Translations under genes and position numbers: made by a program
Part shown: positions 8,031-17,540 of the stretch, one piece after another
Layout of the letters: each line of letters starts with the position of its first letter
How positions within the stretch are numbered: the stretch's first letter is position 1
Assembly (NCBI GenBank): GCA_903873585.1
Contig: CAIQOV010000043.1
Location: forward strand, 124,001 to 188,000
DNA length: 64,000 nucleotides
Direction of reading: 5' to 3'
Source of the DNA: an uncultured Rhodobacterales bacterium
GTDB taxonomy: Bacteria > Pseudomonadota > Alphaproteobacteria > Rhodobacterales > Rhodobacteraceae
Notes under the pieces: model-generated
Told to the model about the DNA's origin: nothing
What the model saw: only the letters and a program-made list of their open reading frames with translations
Database searches by the model: none

Positions 8031-9038
8031 ATGAAGTTCAAAGCTGTTGCCCTGATCGGCGCTGCTGCACTTGCTTTGGTTGCGGGTTCCGCTTCCGCTG
8101 GCGATCTGGCTTGCCTGATCACCAAAAACGACACCAACCCCTTCTTCGTGAAAATGAAGGAAGGCGCTGAGGCTGCTGCCACCGCTGCTGGCCTTGATTT
8201 CCAAGCCTATGCAGGCGTGAAAGACGGCGACGCTGCTCCGCAGATCACCGCCATCGAAAACTGCGTTGCTGCTGGCGCCAAGGGTATCTTGATCACGCCC
8301 TCGAACGACTCGGTCGGGCCGGCTTTGAAAGCTGCTCGTGAGGCTGGCATTCTGGTTATCGCTTTGGACACCCCCTTGGCTGATACCGAAGCCCAAGACA
8401 TGACCTTTGCAACCGACAACTTCGAAGCTGGTCTGTTGATCGGCAAGTGGGCTGCTGCCACCTTGGGCGACGGCGCTGCAACTGCCAAGATCGCTATGCT
8501 CGACATCAACCACGACAACATCTCGGTTGACGTGGCACGTGACACCGGGTTCCTGAAGGGCTTCGGCATCGAAGTTCCGGATCTGACCGTCATGGGTTCG
8601 GAAACCGACGCACGCGTGATCGGCCACGAACAGTCGGACGCTAACCCCGAAGGCGGCCAAAAGGCCATGGAAACCCTGCTGGCTAAAGATCCGGACATCA
8701 ACGTTGTCTACACGATCAACGAGCCGGCTGCTGAAGGCGCTTTCCAAGCTTTGAAAGCTGCTGGCAAGACCGCTTTGATCGTTTCGGTTGACGGCGGCTG
8801 CCCCGGCGTTGCCAACGTCAAAGCTGGCGTGATCGGCGCAACCTCGCAACAGTACCCTCTGAAGATGGCGTCCAAAGGCATCGAAGCTATCGTTGCTTTC
8901 GCTAAAGACGGCACCAAGCCTGCTGCTTCGGACGGTCTGTCGTTCTTCAACACCGGTGTGAACCTGGTGACGGACGCTCCGGCTGCTGGCGTTGAGTCGA
9001 TCGACTCGGCCAAAGGCACCGAGCTGTGCTGGGGCTAA
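8031..9038 (+). CDS. frcB: Fructose-type sugar ABC transporter, periplasmic binding protein
   Basis: 335 aa. A Sec signal peptide (residues 1-23, cleaved after SASA) precedes a periplasmic-binding-protein type 1 fold: the mature start GDLACLITKNDTNPFFVKM, then ITPSNDS and the sugar-contacting DINHD and SVDGG segments. It matches FrcB of the S. meliloti fructose/mannose/ribose system. The start has a strong GGAGG site. Alanine codons are overwhelmingly GCT, unlike the GCC/GCG of neighbouring genes, a sign of high expression. A hairpin after the stop separates it from frcC, which fits the usual excess of binding protein over membrane components. Confidence 0.9.
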   Translation: MKFKAVALIGAAALALVAGSASAGDLACLITKNDTNPFFVKMKEGAEAAATAAGLDFQAYAGVKDGDAAPQITAIENCVAAGAKGILITPSNDSVGPALKAAREAGILVIALDTPLADTEAQDMTFATDNFEAGLLIGKWAAATLGDGAATAKIAMLDINHDNISVDVARDTGFLKGFGIEVPDLTVMGSETDARVIGHEQSDANPEGGQKAMETLLAKDPDINVVYTINEPAAEGAFQALKAAGKTALIVSVDGGCPGVANVKAGVIGATSQQYPLKMASKGIEAIVAFAKDGTKPAASDGLSFFNTGVNLVTDAPAAGVESIDSAKGTELCWG

Positions 9039-9084
9039 TAGGTCGGCTTGGGCTGATACGGTCCAAAGTCTGACTTGATTAAAT

Positions 9085-9110
9085 GAAGGGCGAGGTTACT
9101 CTCGCCCTTC
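9085..9110 (+). terminator. Hairpin between frcB and frcC (attenuating terminator or 3' stabiliser)
   Basis: A perfect 10-bp stem GAAGGGCGAG / CTCGCCCTTC with a 6-nt loop sits 46 nt after the frcB stop. It has no long T run, so partial termination or mRNA protection is likelier than full termination. Confidence 0.65.
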
Positions 9111-9166
9111 TTCATACCGGGGGCGGAAAGTTCTCGGGCGGCTCTGATGGGGGGACATCCGCGGCG

Positions 9167-10246
9167 ATGAGCGATCCAGATACACCAACCAAGACAATCT
9201 CAGATTTTGAAGCCAAGTTGGGTGCGGCCGACAAAACGGTTGCCCAGTTTGACAGGGATGACAAAACCACCGTCGCCAAACTGCGCGGCTTTTTGCGCGA
9301 CAACCCGACGATGATTCCAGCGCTTGTGCTGATCATTTCGGTTCTTGGGTTCGGCATTGCCAATTCGCGCTTCCTTGGGCTTGGCGCTTTGACCACGGTG
9401 TTGCAACAAGTCACGGTGACGGGCTTTGTTGCCCTTGCGCAGTCTGTTGTGATCTTGACCGCTGGTATTGACCTGTCGGTTGGCGAAATTCTGATCCTGT
9501 CGTCGCTGGTGATGGGCAATCTGGCGGTTAACTTGGGCCTGCCTGCGCCGCTGGCCATTGCCATTGGCGTGGTCGTTGGCATGGTGATGGGCCTGTTTAA
9601 CGGCATTCTTGTCACCAAGATGAAGCTGCCGCCCTTCATCGTGACGCTGGGCACGCTTTCCATTTTCCGCGCGTTGAAGCTGGCCTATTCGCATTCGGAA
9701 TCGATCCGCAACGTTGATATCGAAGAGAAGGCGAATTTCCTGCTGTTCTTCGGCAACAAGTTTAAATTCCTTGGCGCGACTGTGACCTTTGGCATGATCA
9801 TGCTGCTGATCTTGGCCTTTATCATGTGGTTCGCCCTGAACCGCACCGCTTGGGGCCGCCATGTGCACGCCATTGGCGACGATGCTGATGCGGCTATGCT
9901 GTCGGGCATCGCGGTCGATAAAACGCTGATCTCGGTTTATGGGGTGGCGGGCTTTATCTGCGGCTTTGCTGGCTGGGTTGCGGTTGGGCGGGTTGGTACG
10001 ATCTCGCCGATTGGGTTTGAAACGATCAACCTTGATTCCATCACCGCTGTGGTGATCGGCGGCACCTCGCTGTTTGGCGGGCGCGGGTCGATTGTTGGGT
10101 CGGTTCTGGGGGCGATCATTGTGGGCGTGTTCATCACCGGCCTGTCGTTGGCGGGCGTGGACAGCTACTGGCAAACCTTTGCGACCGGCTGCCTTGTCAT
10201 CATCGCCGTCGCCTTGGATCAATATCTGCGGAGGGCTTCGAAGTGA
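9167..10246 (+). CDS. frcC: Fructose-type sugar ABC transporter permease
   Basis: 359 aa. About 60 hydrophilic residues precede 8-10 membrane segments of the RbsC/BPD_transp_2 type, including the AGIDLSVGEILILSSL and KLPPFIVTLGTL signatures. The start at 9167 (MSDPDTP) has a G-rich ribosome site upstream; an earlier in-frame ATG at 9083 lies in the stem-loop and is rejected. Its stop overlaps the frcA start as GTGA, showing translational coupling. It forms the inner-membrane channel of the FrcABC importer. Confidence 0.9.
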   Translation: MSDPDTPTKTISDFEAKLGAADKTVAQFDRDDKTTVAKLRGFLRDNPTMIPALVLIISVLGFGIANSRFLGLGALTTVLQQVTVTGFVALAQSVVILTAGIDLSVGEILILSSLVMGNLAVNLGLPAPLAIAIGVVVGMVMGLFNGILVTKMKLPPFIVTLGTLSIFRALKLAYSHSESIRNVDIEEKANFLLFFGNKFKFLGATVTFGMIMLLILAFIMWFALNRTAWGRHVHAIGDDADAAMLSGIAVDKTLISVYGVAGFICGFAGWVAVGRVGTISPIGFETINLDSITAVVIGGTSLFGGRGSIVGSVLGAIIVGVFITGLSLAGVDSYWQTFATGCLVIIAVALDQYLRRASK

Positions 10247-11034
10247 TCAAATCCGACGTGACTCCTGTCATCAAAGCCCGTGGCCTGATGAAACGCTATG
10301 GCACCGTGGTCGCCATGAACGGCGCAGATTTCGACCTGTATCCGGGCGAGATTTTGGGCGTGATCGGCGACAACGGCGCAGGTAAATCGACCCTGATCAA
10401 GGCGCTGTCGGGGGCCGTGACCCCCGACCACGGCTCGATCGAGCTTGAGGGTTCGGCGGTGAACTTCCGCCGCCCCGATGACGCCCGCGCTATGGGCATT
10501 GAAACGGTGTACCAAAACCTTGCCATGTCGCCCGCCTTGTCGATTGCGGACAATATGTTTTTGGGCCGCGAATGGCGCAAACCGGGCTTTCTGGGTTCGG
10601 TCCTGCGCATGACCGACCGCACCCGCATGAACGAGTTTGCCCGCACCAAACTGTCGGAACTGGGTCTTATGACGATCCAGAACATCGACCAAGCGGTGGA
10701 AACCCTGTCAGGCGGTCAGCGCCAAGGGGTTGCCGTGGCGCGCGCTGCGGCCTTTGGGTCAAAGGTCGTGATCCTTGACGAACCGACCGCAGCGCTTGGC
10801 GTCAAAGAAAGCCGCCGCGTGTTGGACCTGATCAAAGACGTGCGCGACCGGGGCATTCCGATCATCCTGATCAGCCACAACATGCCCCATGTGTTCGAGG
10901 TGTGCGACCGTGTGCACATTCACCGCTTGGGCCGCAGGCTGTGCGTGATTGATCCCAAAGAACACTCAATGTCAGACGCCGTGGCCTATATGACTGGCGC
11001 AAAACTGCCCGAAGGCGTGACAGAGGCGGCATGA
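10243..11034 (+). CDS. frcA: Fructose-type sugar ABC transporter ATP-binding protein
   Basis: 263 aa, a single ABC domain, unlike the double-domain RbsA. Walker A is GDNGAGKST (42-50), the signature LSGGQ lies in ETLSGGQRQG, and Walker B is VVILDEP. The start is GTG at 10243, overlapping the frcC stop, with GGAGGG about 9 nt upstream. It powers sugar uptake with FrcB and FrcC, as in the single-ABC frc system of S. meliloti. Confidence 0.9.
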   Translation: MIKSDVTPVIKARGLMKRYGTVVAMNGADFDLYPGEILGVIGDNGAGKSTLIKALSGAVTPDHGSIELEGSAVNFRRPDDARAMGIETVYQNLAMSPALSIADNMFLGREWRKPGFLGSVLRMTDRTRMNEFARTKLSELGLMTIQNIDQAVETLSGGQRQGVAVARAAAFGSKVVILDEPTAALGVKESRRVLDLIKDVRDRGIPIILISHNMPHVFEVCDRVHIHRLGRRLCVIDPKEHSMSDAVAYMTGAKLPEGVTEAA

Positions 11035-11642
11035 CCCCCGCTGAACTGGCCGACACGATCCGCCGCAAAGCGGTATCCCAGCAGGGGCGGTTCATCGCCG
11101 CCCTTGCAGGCCCGCCCGGGGCTGGCAAATCAACCTTGGCCGAGGCTGTGGTTGCCGAACTGGGCCCCACCGCCCGTGTCGTGCCGATGGACGGCTTTCA
11201 TTACGATGACGCCATCTTGATTTCGCGCGGCCAACGGGCCCGCAAAGGCGCGCCGGAAACCTTTGATGTCGCAGGCTACCGCCACCTTCTAACCCGCCTG
11301 CGGGTTGAGGATGAGGTGGCGATCCCCGTATTCGACCGTTCGTTAGAACTGTCGCGCGGATCGGCTGATCTTGTCACCGCTGACCACCGCATTCTGGTGA
11401 CCGAAGGCAATTATCTTTTGCTCAACGAAGCCCCGTGGACAGACCTTGCCGCGTTTTTTGACCTAACCGTGATGATCGACGTGCCCGAATCCGAACTGGA
11501 CCGCCGCCTGCTGGATCGTTGGGATTTTTACGGCAAAACCCCCGCGCAAGCCCGCGCTTGGGTTGACGGCAACGATATGCCCAACATTCGCCGTGTCACC
11601 CAAGGCTCGCGTCGCGCTGACATCACCGTGAACTGGGCCTGA
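11031..11642 (+). CDS. frcK: FrcK-like P-loop kinase (nucleoside/pantothenate kinase fold)
   Basis: 203 aa. The P-loop GPPGAGKST (27-35), VPMDGFHYDD and VTEGNYLLL motifs belong to the uridine kinase/pantothenate kinase-like family. In S. meliloti a gene of this type, frcK, closes the frcBCAK operon; its phosphoryl acceptor is not established, with fructose the obvious guess. The start overlaps the frcA stop as ATGA. The stop touches that of the convergent EamA gene with no spacer, leaving no room for a separate terminator. Confidence 0.85.
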   Translation: MTPAELADTIRRKAVSQQGRFIAALAGPPGAGKSTLAEAVVAELGPTARVVPMDGFHYDDAILISRGQRARKGAPETFDVAGYRHLLTRLRVEDEVAIPVFDRSLELSRGSADLVTADHRILVTEGNYLLLNEAPWTDLAAFFDLTVMIDVPESELDRRLLDRWDFYGKTPAQARAWVDGNDMPNIRRVTQGSRRADITVNWA

Positions 11643-12575
11643 TCACGGCGTCATTGCGCGGCGCGCTTTGGCCCGTTCTAGCCCCAAGTGCCGCTCGCGC
11701 AGAATAATCAAAATGCCTGCCAATATGATTAGGGCAGCACCTGATAGCATGGTCAGGGTCGGCACCTCGCCAAAGATGAACAGGCCGATCCCCAGCGAAA
11801 AGATCATCGAGGCGTAGTCGAACGGGGCCACCAACGAGGCATCCGCTTCGCGGTAACTGGTGGTCAAGAAGATCTGACCGATCCCACCCAACACGCCACA
11901 CGTCACCAGCAAAGCCGCCTGCGGACCGGTGGGCCAAACCCAGCCGAAGGGGATTGTGACCAGCGACAGCAAAGTTGATGTCACCGAAAAGTAAAACACG
12001 ATGGACGAGGTGCTTTCCGTCAGCACCAACTTGCGCGCAAAGACCTGCGCTAGGGCGGAAAACATCGCCCCGCCCAGCACCAGCATCGCGCCAAAAGACT
12101 CGCGCGTGCCAGCATTTGCGCCCACTGATAGGCGCGGGCTTAGAACGATCAAAACGCCCAAAAGGCCCAAGGCGACAGACGCTAGGCGAAAGAACCGCAC
12201 CTCTTCGCCCAAAAACATCGCGGCTAGAATGACCACCATCAGGGGCGAGGCATAGCCAATCGCCGTCACTTCTGGCAGGGGCAGATAGCCTAGGCTGCCA
12301 AAGCCCAAGCCCATCGCAATCGTGCCCATCAACCCGCGCCACACATGGCCCATCGGGTTTTTGGCGGCAAAGCCCGTGGCCAATTGGCCCTGCATCGCAA
12401 GCCACACCACGATGACCGGAATAGCAAAGGCCGACCGGAAAAACACCGCCTCGCCCGCAGGCACATGGGCGGCTTTGATCATAGATTGCATGACGATAAA
12501 GACCATCACCGAGATCAGTTTCATCACGATCCCGAACAACGGGCGGGAAAGGGGGGTGGTCAGCGGATGGGTCAT
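11643..12575 (-). CDS. DMT superfamily transporter (EamA family)
   Basis: 310 aa with about ten predicted membrane helices in two EamA repeats (for example [28 protein letters not shown] at the N-terminus, and [33 protein letters not shown] in the second half). The family exports or imports small metabolites; the substrate is unknown. It is divergent from adenine deaminase across 94 bp. No functional link to frcK, with which it converges, is implied. Confidence 0.88.
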   Translation of the reverse strand: MTHPLTTPLSRPLFGIVMKLISVMVFIVMQSMIKAAHVPAGEAVFFRSAFAIPVIVVWLAMQGQLATGFAAKNPMGHVWRGLMGTIAMGLGFGSLGYLPLPEVTAIGYASPLMVVILAAMFLGEEVRFFRLASVALGLLGVLIVLSPRLSVGANAGTRESFGAMLVLGGAMFSALAQVFARKLVLTESTSSIVFYFSVTSTLLSLVTIPFGWVWPTGPQAALLVTCGVLGGIGQIFLTTSYREADASLVAPFDYASMIFSLGIGLFIFGEVPTLTMLSGAALIILAGILIILRERHLGLERAKARRAMTP

Positions 12576-12669
12576 GCCCTACCTCATCACCCAAGTGCGC
12601 GCACCGCAAGGGTGCAAAGCGCTGGACCCCGCTGCCCATCTGCGCTTTGCTGTCCTAAAGGAGATTTCC

Positions 12670-14385
12670 ATGCCCCAGTCCTCTTTATCCGCGGCTGCCC
12701 TTTCCGCCCGCATCGCCCAAGGGCGCGGCCTTGAACCCGCCGATCTGGTGCTGAAAGGCGCGCTTGTGCTGGATTTGATCACGGGTGACCTAGTGCCCAG
12801 TGATGTCGCCATTTGTGGCGATACGATTGTGGGGGTGTTTGGCAGCTATTCTGGGCGGGTCGAGGTGGATTACACCGGCAAAATCCTTGTCCCCGGCTTT
12901 ATCGACACGCATTTGCACATCGAAAGCTCGCTTGTCACCCCGTTTGAATTTGACCGCTGCGTCACCCCCCACGGTGTGACCACCGCCATTTGTGATCCGC
13001 ATGAAATTGCCAATGTTTGCGGGCTGGCAGGCATTCACTACTTTCTAGATGCAGCACCCTGTTTGCTGATGGACCTGCGGGTGAACCTGTCATCCTGCGT
13101 GCCGTCAACCCATATGGAAACCACCGGCGCGCGGCTGGATGCGGGCGATATCGCGCCTCTGATGAACCATCCGCGCGTGATCGGCTTGGCCGAGTTCATG
13201 AACTACCCCGGCGTTCTGGCCCGCGACCCCGACTGTTTGGCCAAGCTGGAAGCCTTTGCCGGTCGCCACATCGACGGCCACGCGCCGCTGTTGTTGGGCA
13301 ATGATCTGAACGGCTATATCTCGGCGGGGATTAGGACAGAGCACGAGGCGACGTCTTACGCCGAAGGCTTGGAAAAGCTGCGCAAGGGGATGCGGGTGTT
13401 GATCCGCGAAGGGTCGGTGTCTAAGGATCTTGCGGCGATGGTGGGCCTGTTGACCGAACGCCAAGCGCCCTACCTGTGCTTTTGCACCGATGACCGCAAC
13501 CCGCTCGACATTGGCGAACAGGGCCATCTGGATTACATCATCCGCACCGCCATAGCCCTAGGCGCGCCGCCCTTGGCCGTCTACCGCGCTGCCACCCTTT
13601 CGGCGGCCGAGGCGTTTGGGCTAAAGGATCGCGGGCTGATAGCACCGGGCAAACGCGCCGATATTGCCGTGATCGACACGCTGGAAAGTTGCCAAGTCTC
13701 GGCGGTTTATGCCGCAGGGCGTTTGGTGACCGATGCCGCCTTTGCCGCCCGCGCCAGTGTGGCCCCCGTGGCGCGCCATTCGGTCAAAGCGCCCAAAGTC
13801 ACTGGCGCGCAGTTCCGCACCGGCGGCAACCGCGTGCAAACGCCTGTCATTGGCGTGATCCCGGGGCAGATCATCACCCAGCACCTGACCTATGACATCC
13901 CGCCCGTGTACGGCGATAAACGCCCCGACATCGCCCGCGATCTGGTGAAAATCGCCGTGATCGAACGGCACGGGGTGAATGGCAATCTGGCCACCGGCTT
14001 TGTCAAAGGCTTTGGCCTGCAACGTGGCGCGATTGGGTCAACCATTTGCCACGATCATCACAACATCGCCGTGGTGGGTGCCAACTACGACGACATGGCC
14101 CTTGCCGCCAACCGCTTGGGCGAAATTGAGGGCGGCTTTGTGGTGGTGGAAGGGGGCCGTGTGTTGGCCGAGATTCCCTTGCCCGTGGCCGGATTGATGA
14201 GCCTGCAAAGCTTTGAAGAGGTGCGCACGGCGCTGATAGCCCTGCGCGCTGCCGCCGCATCTCTTGGCGTGGTGCTGGAAGAACCCTTCCTGCAACTGGC
14301 CTTCCTGTGCCTGCCCGTCATCCCGCATCTGAAGATCACCGATCACGGCATGGTCGATGTCGATAAGTTTGAAGTGATGCCCTAA
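12670..14385 (+). CDS. ade: Adenine deaminase
   Basis: 571 aa. An amidohydrolase: the HxH metal motif DTHLHIESS (His81, His83), CDPHEIANV, and the Ade-specific C-terminal domain ([28 protein letters not shown], ending [11 protein letters not shown]). It converts adenine to hypoxanthine and ammonia in purine salvage or catabolism. The start follows AAGGAG with good spacing; a longer in-frame extension overlaps the divergent transporter and is rejected. Other purine genes in the window (deoD, purH, the 5'-nucleotidase) are distant. Confidence 0.93.
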   Translation: MPQSSLSAAALSARIAQGRGLEPADLVLKGALVLDLITGDLVPSDVAICGDTIVGVFGSYSGRVEVDYTGKILVPGFIDTHLHIESSLVTPFEFDRCVTPHGVTTAICDPHEIANVCGLAGIHYFLDAAPCLLMDLRVNLSSCVPSTHMETTGARLDAGDIAPLMNHPRVIGLAEFMNYPGVLARDPDCLAKLEAFAGRHIDGHAPLLLGNDLNGYISAGIRTEHEATSYAEGLEKLRKGMRVLIREGSVSKDLAAMVGLLTERQAPYLCFCTDDRNPLDIGEQGHLDYIIRTAIALGAPPLAVYRAATLSAAEAFGLKDRGLIAPGKRADIAVIDTLESCQVSAVYAAGRLVTDAAFAARASVAPVARHSVKAPKVTGAQFRTGGNRVQTPVIGVIPGQIITQHLTYDIPPVYGDKRPDIARDLVKIAVIERHGVNGNLATGFVKGFGLQRGAIGSTICHDHHNIAVVGANYDDMALAANRLGEIEGGFVVVEGGRVLAEIPLPVAGLMSLQSFEEVRTALIALRAAAASLGVVLEEPFLQLAFLCLPVIPHLKITDHGMVDVDKFEVMP

Positions 14386-14411
14386 GCGCGCAACCGTGCT
14401 ATCTGTGCCCC

Positions 14412-16790
14412 ATGCACCTACCCCCCGCCCTAACCACTTGGTTTGACGCCCAAGGCTGGACGCTGCACCCCCACCAGTTGGCCATGCTGGACAGGGCGCA
14501 TGATCCGGCCACATTGCTGATCGCCCCAACCGGCGGCGGCAAGACGCTGGCGGGTTTTTTACCCTCGCTCACCGAACTGGCGGGGGGGTATCAGGGGCTG
14601 CACACGCTGTATATCTCGCCGCTTAAGGCGCTAACGGCTGATATCCGCCGCAACCTGCGCCGTCCTGTTGAAGGTGCGGGCTTGCCGATCAGGATCGAGG
14701 ATCGCACCGGCGACACCAGCTATACCCAACGCCGCAGACAACGCGCCGATCCGCCGCATATTCTGCTGACCACGCCGGAATCGCTGGCCTTGCTGCTGAC
14801 TTATCCCGATGCCGCCAAGACCTTTGCGGGCTTGCAGCGCGTGATCATCGACGAAATCCACGCCTTGGCCGAATCCAAACGCGGTGATCAGTTGATGCTG
14901 CAACTGGCCCGCTTGGAGACCCTATCGCCCAACCTGCGCCGCATCGGCTTGTCGGCCACGGTCGAAGACCCGCCCGCCTTGGCGCGCTTCTTATCCTCCA
15001 AAGCACAAGTGCTGCTGGCCGATCCCGGCCCTGATCCTGACATTCAAATGCTGGTCCCTGATGTGCCGCCGCCTTGGGCGGGGGGTGGGGGCAAATACGC
15101 CATCCCCGCGATCTTGGAGCAGGTCAAAGCCCACCGCATCACGCTGATATTCCACAACACCCGTGCGCAGGCCGAGATTTTCTTTCACAACCTGTGGCTG
15201 GCGAATGAAGACGCCCTACCGATCGGCATTCACCACGGTTCGCTGTCGCGTGAACAGCGCGAACGGGTGGAAGCGGCGATGGTTGCTGGCCAGTTGCGCG
15301 CTGTGGTTTGCACGGGGTCGCTCGATTTGGGGCTGGACTGGGGCGATGTTGATCTGGTGATCCAAGTGGGCGCGCCTAAGAACATCAAGCGCCTTGTGCA
15401 GCGCATCGGGCGGGCAAACCACCGCTACAACGCGCCTTCCAAGGCGTTGCTGGTGCCCGCCAACCGGTTTGAGGTGGTCGAATGCCAAGCGGCGCTGGAA
15501 GCTGTGATGGCCCACACGCTTGACGGCGAACCCCGTGGCACCGGCCCGCGCGATGTGCTGTGCCAGCACATTCTGGCCAGTGCCTGCGCGGGGCCGTTTG
15601 ACGGGAATGCGCTTTATGCCGAGGTCATCACCGCGGGCCCCTACGCCACCCTGACCCGCCGCGATTTTGACGCCTGCCTAGATTTCGTCGCCACAGGCGG
15701 CTATGCCCTGCGCGCCTATGACCGCTGGCAGCGCCTGATGATCCGCGAGGGGAAGTGGACGCTACGCGACCCTCGTGCTGCTGCCGTTATTCGCCAGAAC
15801 TTGGGCACGATCATTGATATCGAAACGCTTAAAGTCGCGCTGAAAGGTCGCGGTGCGCCGCTTGGAGAGATTGAGGAAAGCTTTGCCGCCACCCTCACCC
15901 CCGGCGATACATTCTTGATGGGCGGCGAAGTGGTGCGCTTTTCTGGCTTGCGCGATCTGACCGTGGAAGTCACCCGTGACCCAGGCCGTGCGCCCAAAGT
16001 GGCCGTGTTCAACGGCACGAAATTTGCGACATCAACCGAACTGTCAGACCGCATCCTGCGCATCTTGCAACAGCCGAACTGGCCCGAACTGCCCTCCCAC
16101 ACCGCGCAATGGCTGACCCACCAGCGCGAGGTGTCGCGCCTGCCTCACCCCGACCGCTTGCTGGTGGAATCCTTCCCCCATGACGGGCGCGAGCATCTGT
16201 GCATCTACGGCTTTGCGGGGCGCAACGCACAGCAAACGCTGGGCCTGTTGGTGACCAAAGAGATGGAAGCGCTGGGGCTAGACCCTTTGGGCTTTGTTGC
16301 CACCGATTATGCCACGCTGATCTGGGGCCTAGAACCGCTGCAAGACACCGCCCTGTTCAACAAGGCGCGTCTGCAAGACGGGTTGGAAACATGGCTTGCG
16401 GGCAATGCCGTCATGAAGCGCACCTTTCGCAACACCGCCACCATCGCGGGCCTGATAGAGCGTAACAACCAAGGCCGCCGCACCACGGGCCGACAGGCGA
16501 CCTTTTCGTCAGACATCCTGTACGACACCCTGCGCCGGTTTGACCCTGATCACCTGCTGCTGGCCATCACGCGCGAAGAAGCGCTGCGCGGGCTTGTTGA
16601 CTTTGGCCGGATCGAGGCCCTGCTAGACCGCGTAGGCCCCCGCATTGACCTGCTGCGCCTGCCCAAAATCACCCCGCTGGCAGCGCCCTTGATGCTGGAA
16701 CCCGGCGTTGTGCCCATCCAAGGCAAGGGGCGCGAGCGCCTTGCCTCAGATGCTGCGCGCCAGTTGCTGCGCGATGCGGGGTTGGCCTGA
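14412..16790 (+). CDS. Ligase-associated DNA damage response DEXH-box helicase (Lhr-like)
   Basis: 792 aa. Walker A APTGGGKT (38-45), the DEIH box in VIIDEIHALAESKRGDQL, motif VI-like KRLVQRIGRANHR, then the long Lhr-core winged-helix/C-terminal region. The length fits bacterial helicases found with an ATP-dependent DNA ligase. These act on nucleic acid strands in repair. Here only PdeM follows (about 50 bp downstream); the ligase and the nuclease gene that often complete the cluster are absent from the window. The start has no clear Shine-Dalgarno but begins exactly at the conserved N-terminus. Confidence 0.88.
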   Translation: MHLPPALTTWFDAQGWTLHPHQLAMLDRAHDPATLLIAPTGGGKTLAGFLPSLTELAGGYQGLHTLYISPLKALTADIRRNLRRPVEGAGLPIRIEDRTGDTSYTQRRRQRADPPHILLTTPESLALLLTYPDAAKTFAGLQRVIIDEIHALAESKRGDQLMLQLARLETLSPNLRRIGLSATVEDPPALARFLSSKAQVLLADPGPDPDIQMLVPDVPPPWAGGGGKYAIPAILEQVKAHRITLIFHNTRAQAEIFFHNLWLANEDALPIGIHHGSLSREQRERVEAAMVAGQLRAVVCTGSLDLGLDWGDVDLVIQVGAPKNIKRLVQRIGRANHRYNAPSKALLVPANRFEVVECQAALEAVMAHTLDGEPRGTGPRDVLCQHILASACAGPFDGNALYAEVITAGPYATLTRRDFDACLDFVATGGYALRAYDRWQRLMIREGKWTLRDPRAAAVIRQNLGTIIDIETLKVALKGRGAPLGEIEESFAATLTPGDTFLMGGEVVRFSGLRDLTVEVTRDPGRAPKVAVFNGTKFATSTELSDRILRILQQPNWPELPSHTAQWLTHQREVSRLPHPDRLLVESFPHDGREHLCIYGFAGRNAQQTLGLLVTKEMEALGLDPLGFVATDYATLIWGLEPLQDTALFNKARLQDGLETWLAGNAVMKRTFRNTATIAGLIERNNQGRRTTGRQATFSSDILYDTLRRFDPDHLLLAITREEALRGLVDFGRIEALLDRVGPRIDLLRLPKITPLAAPLMLEPGVVPIQGKGRERLASDAARQLLRDAGLA

Positions 16791-16841
16791 CGGCGTGCGC
16801 TTTGTAGTCTTTGCCCCAATTCTTCCGCCGGAGGCGTGTTT

Positions 16842-17483
16842 TTGCCCTACCTCTTCCCCCTCGGCCCCGCCCAGTTGCAAGCCCTGCCCTCGGGCGCGTT
16901 GTTCTGGGCTGACCAAAGCCTGCTGGTCGTGTCAGACCTGCATTTTGGCAAGTCTGACCGCCTAGCGCGGCGGGGTGGGGCGCTGTTGCCGCCCTATGAA
17001 ACCCGCGCCACGTTGATGAAGCTTGACCGTGACCTGACCACAACCGGTGCGCGGCGGGTGATTTGTTTGGGCGACAGCTTTGATGACCTGACCGCGGCAG
17101 GCGAGATGGCCGAGGACGACAGCCTGTGGCTGACCCGTCTGATGGCAGGGCGTGATTGGACATGGATTGAAGGCAACCATGACGCAGGGCCGGTGTCTGT
17201 GGGTGGCACGCATCTGGCGGTGCTGCGGGTTGCAGGGCTAACTTTTCGCCACATTGCCAGCCCCGAACCGCATGAGATTTCGGGCCACTACCACCCCAAA
17301 GCCCGCCTGCCGGGCCGCACGGCGCCGTGTTTTCTGATGGATGCGGCGCGGGTGATTATGCCCGCTTATGGCGCCTATACCGGCGGGCTGAGCTGCGACG
17401 ACCCCGACCTGCAAGCGCTGATGCAGCCCCGCGCCTTGGCGGTGCTAACGGGGGCCACCTGCTTGGCGCGGCCCATGCGATAA
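16842..17483 (+). CDS. pdeM: Ligase-associated DNA damage response endonuclease/phosphoesterase PdeM
   Basis: 213 aa from a TTG at 16842, which lies 7 nt after a GGAGG. The GTG at 16836 is only 1 nt from that site and less likely. Metallophosphoesterase motifs appear in order: SDLHFGK, GDSFDD, GNHD and GHYHPK. PdeM proteins are encoded with the ligase-associated helicase, and that helicase is directly upstream. A strong inverted repeat begins at the stop codon. Confidence 0.87.
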   Translation: MPYLFPLGPAQLQALPSGALFWADQSLLVVSDLHFGKSDRLARRGGALLPPYETRATLMKLDRDLTTTGARRVICLGDSFDDLTAAGEMAEDDSLWLTRLMAGRDWTWIEGNHDAGPVSVGGTHLAVLRVAGLTFRHIASPEPHEISGHYHPKARLPGRTAPCFLMDAARVIMPAYGAYTGGLSCDDPDLQALMQPRALAVLTGATCLARPMR

Positions 17484-17515
17484 GGGCCCAACGGCTTTAC
17501 GCCATCGGGCCCTTA
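17481..17515. terminator. Bidirectional terminator between pdeM and folD
   Basis: The arms TAAGGGCCC (17481-17489, including the pdeM stop) and GGGCCCTTA (17507-17515) are perfect complements, with a further GGC/GCC pairing inside the loop. The position between converging genes fits a shared terminator. Confidence 0.65.
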
Positions 17516-17540
17516 AGGTGGATCAGTTTGTAATAAAGCC

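Noticed and set aside
12322-12669. In-frame N-terminal extension of adenine deaminase
   Set aside because: It overlaps the divergent EamA gene, is not conserved in character, and the ATG at 12670 has a good ribosome site.
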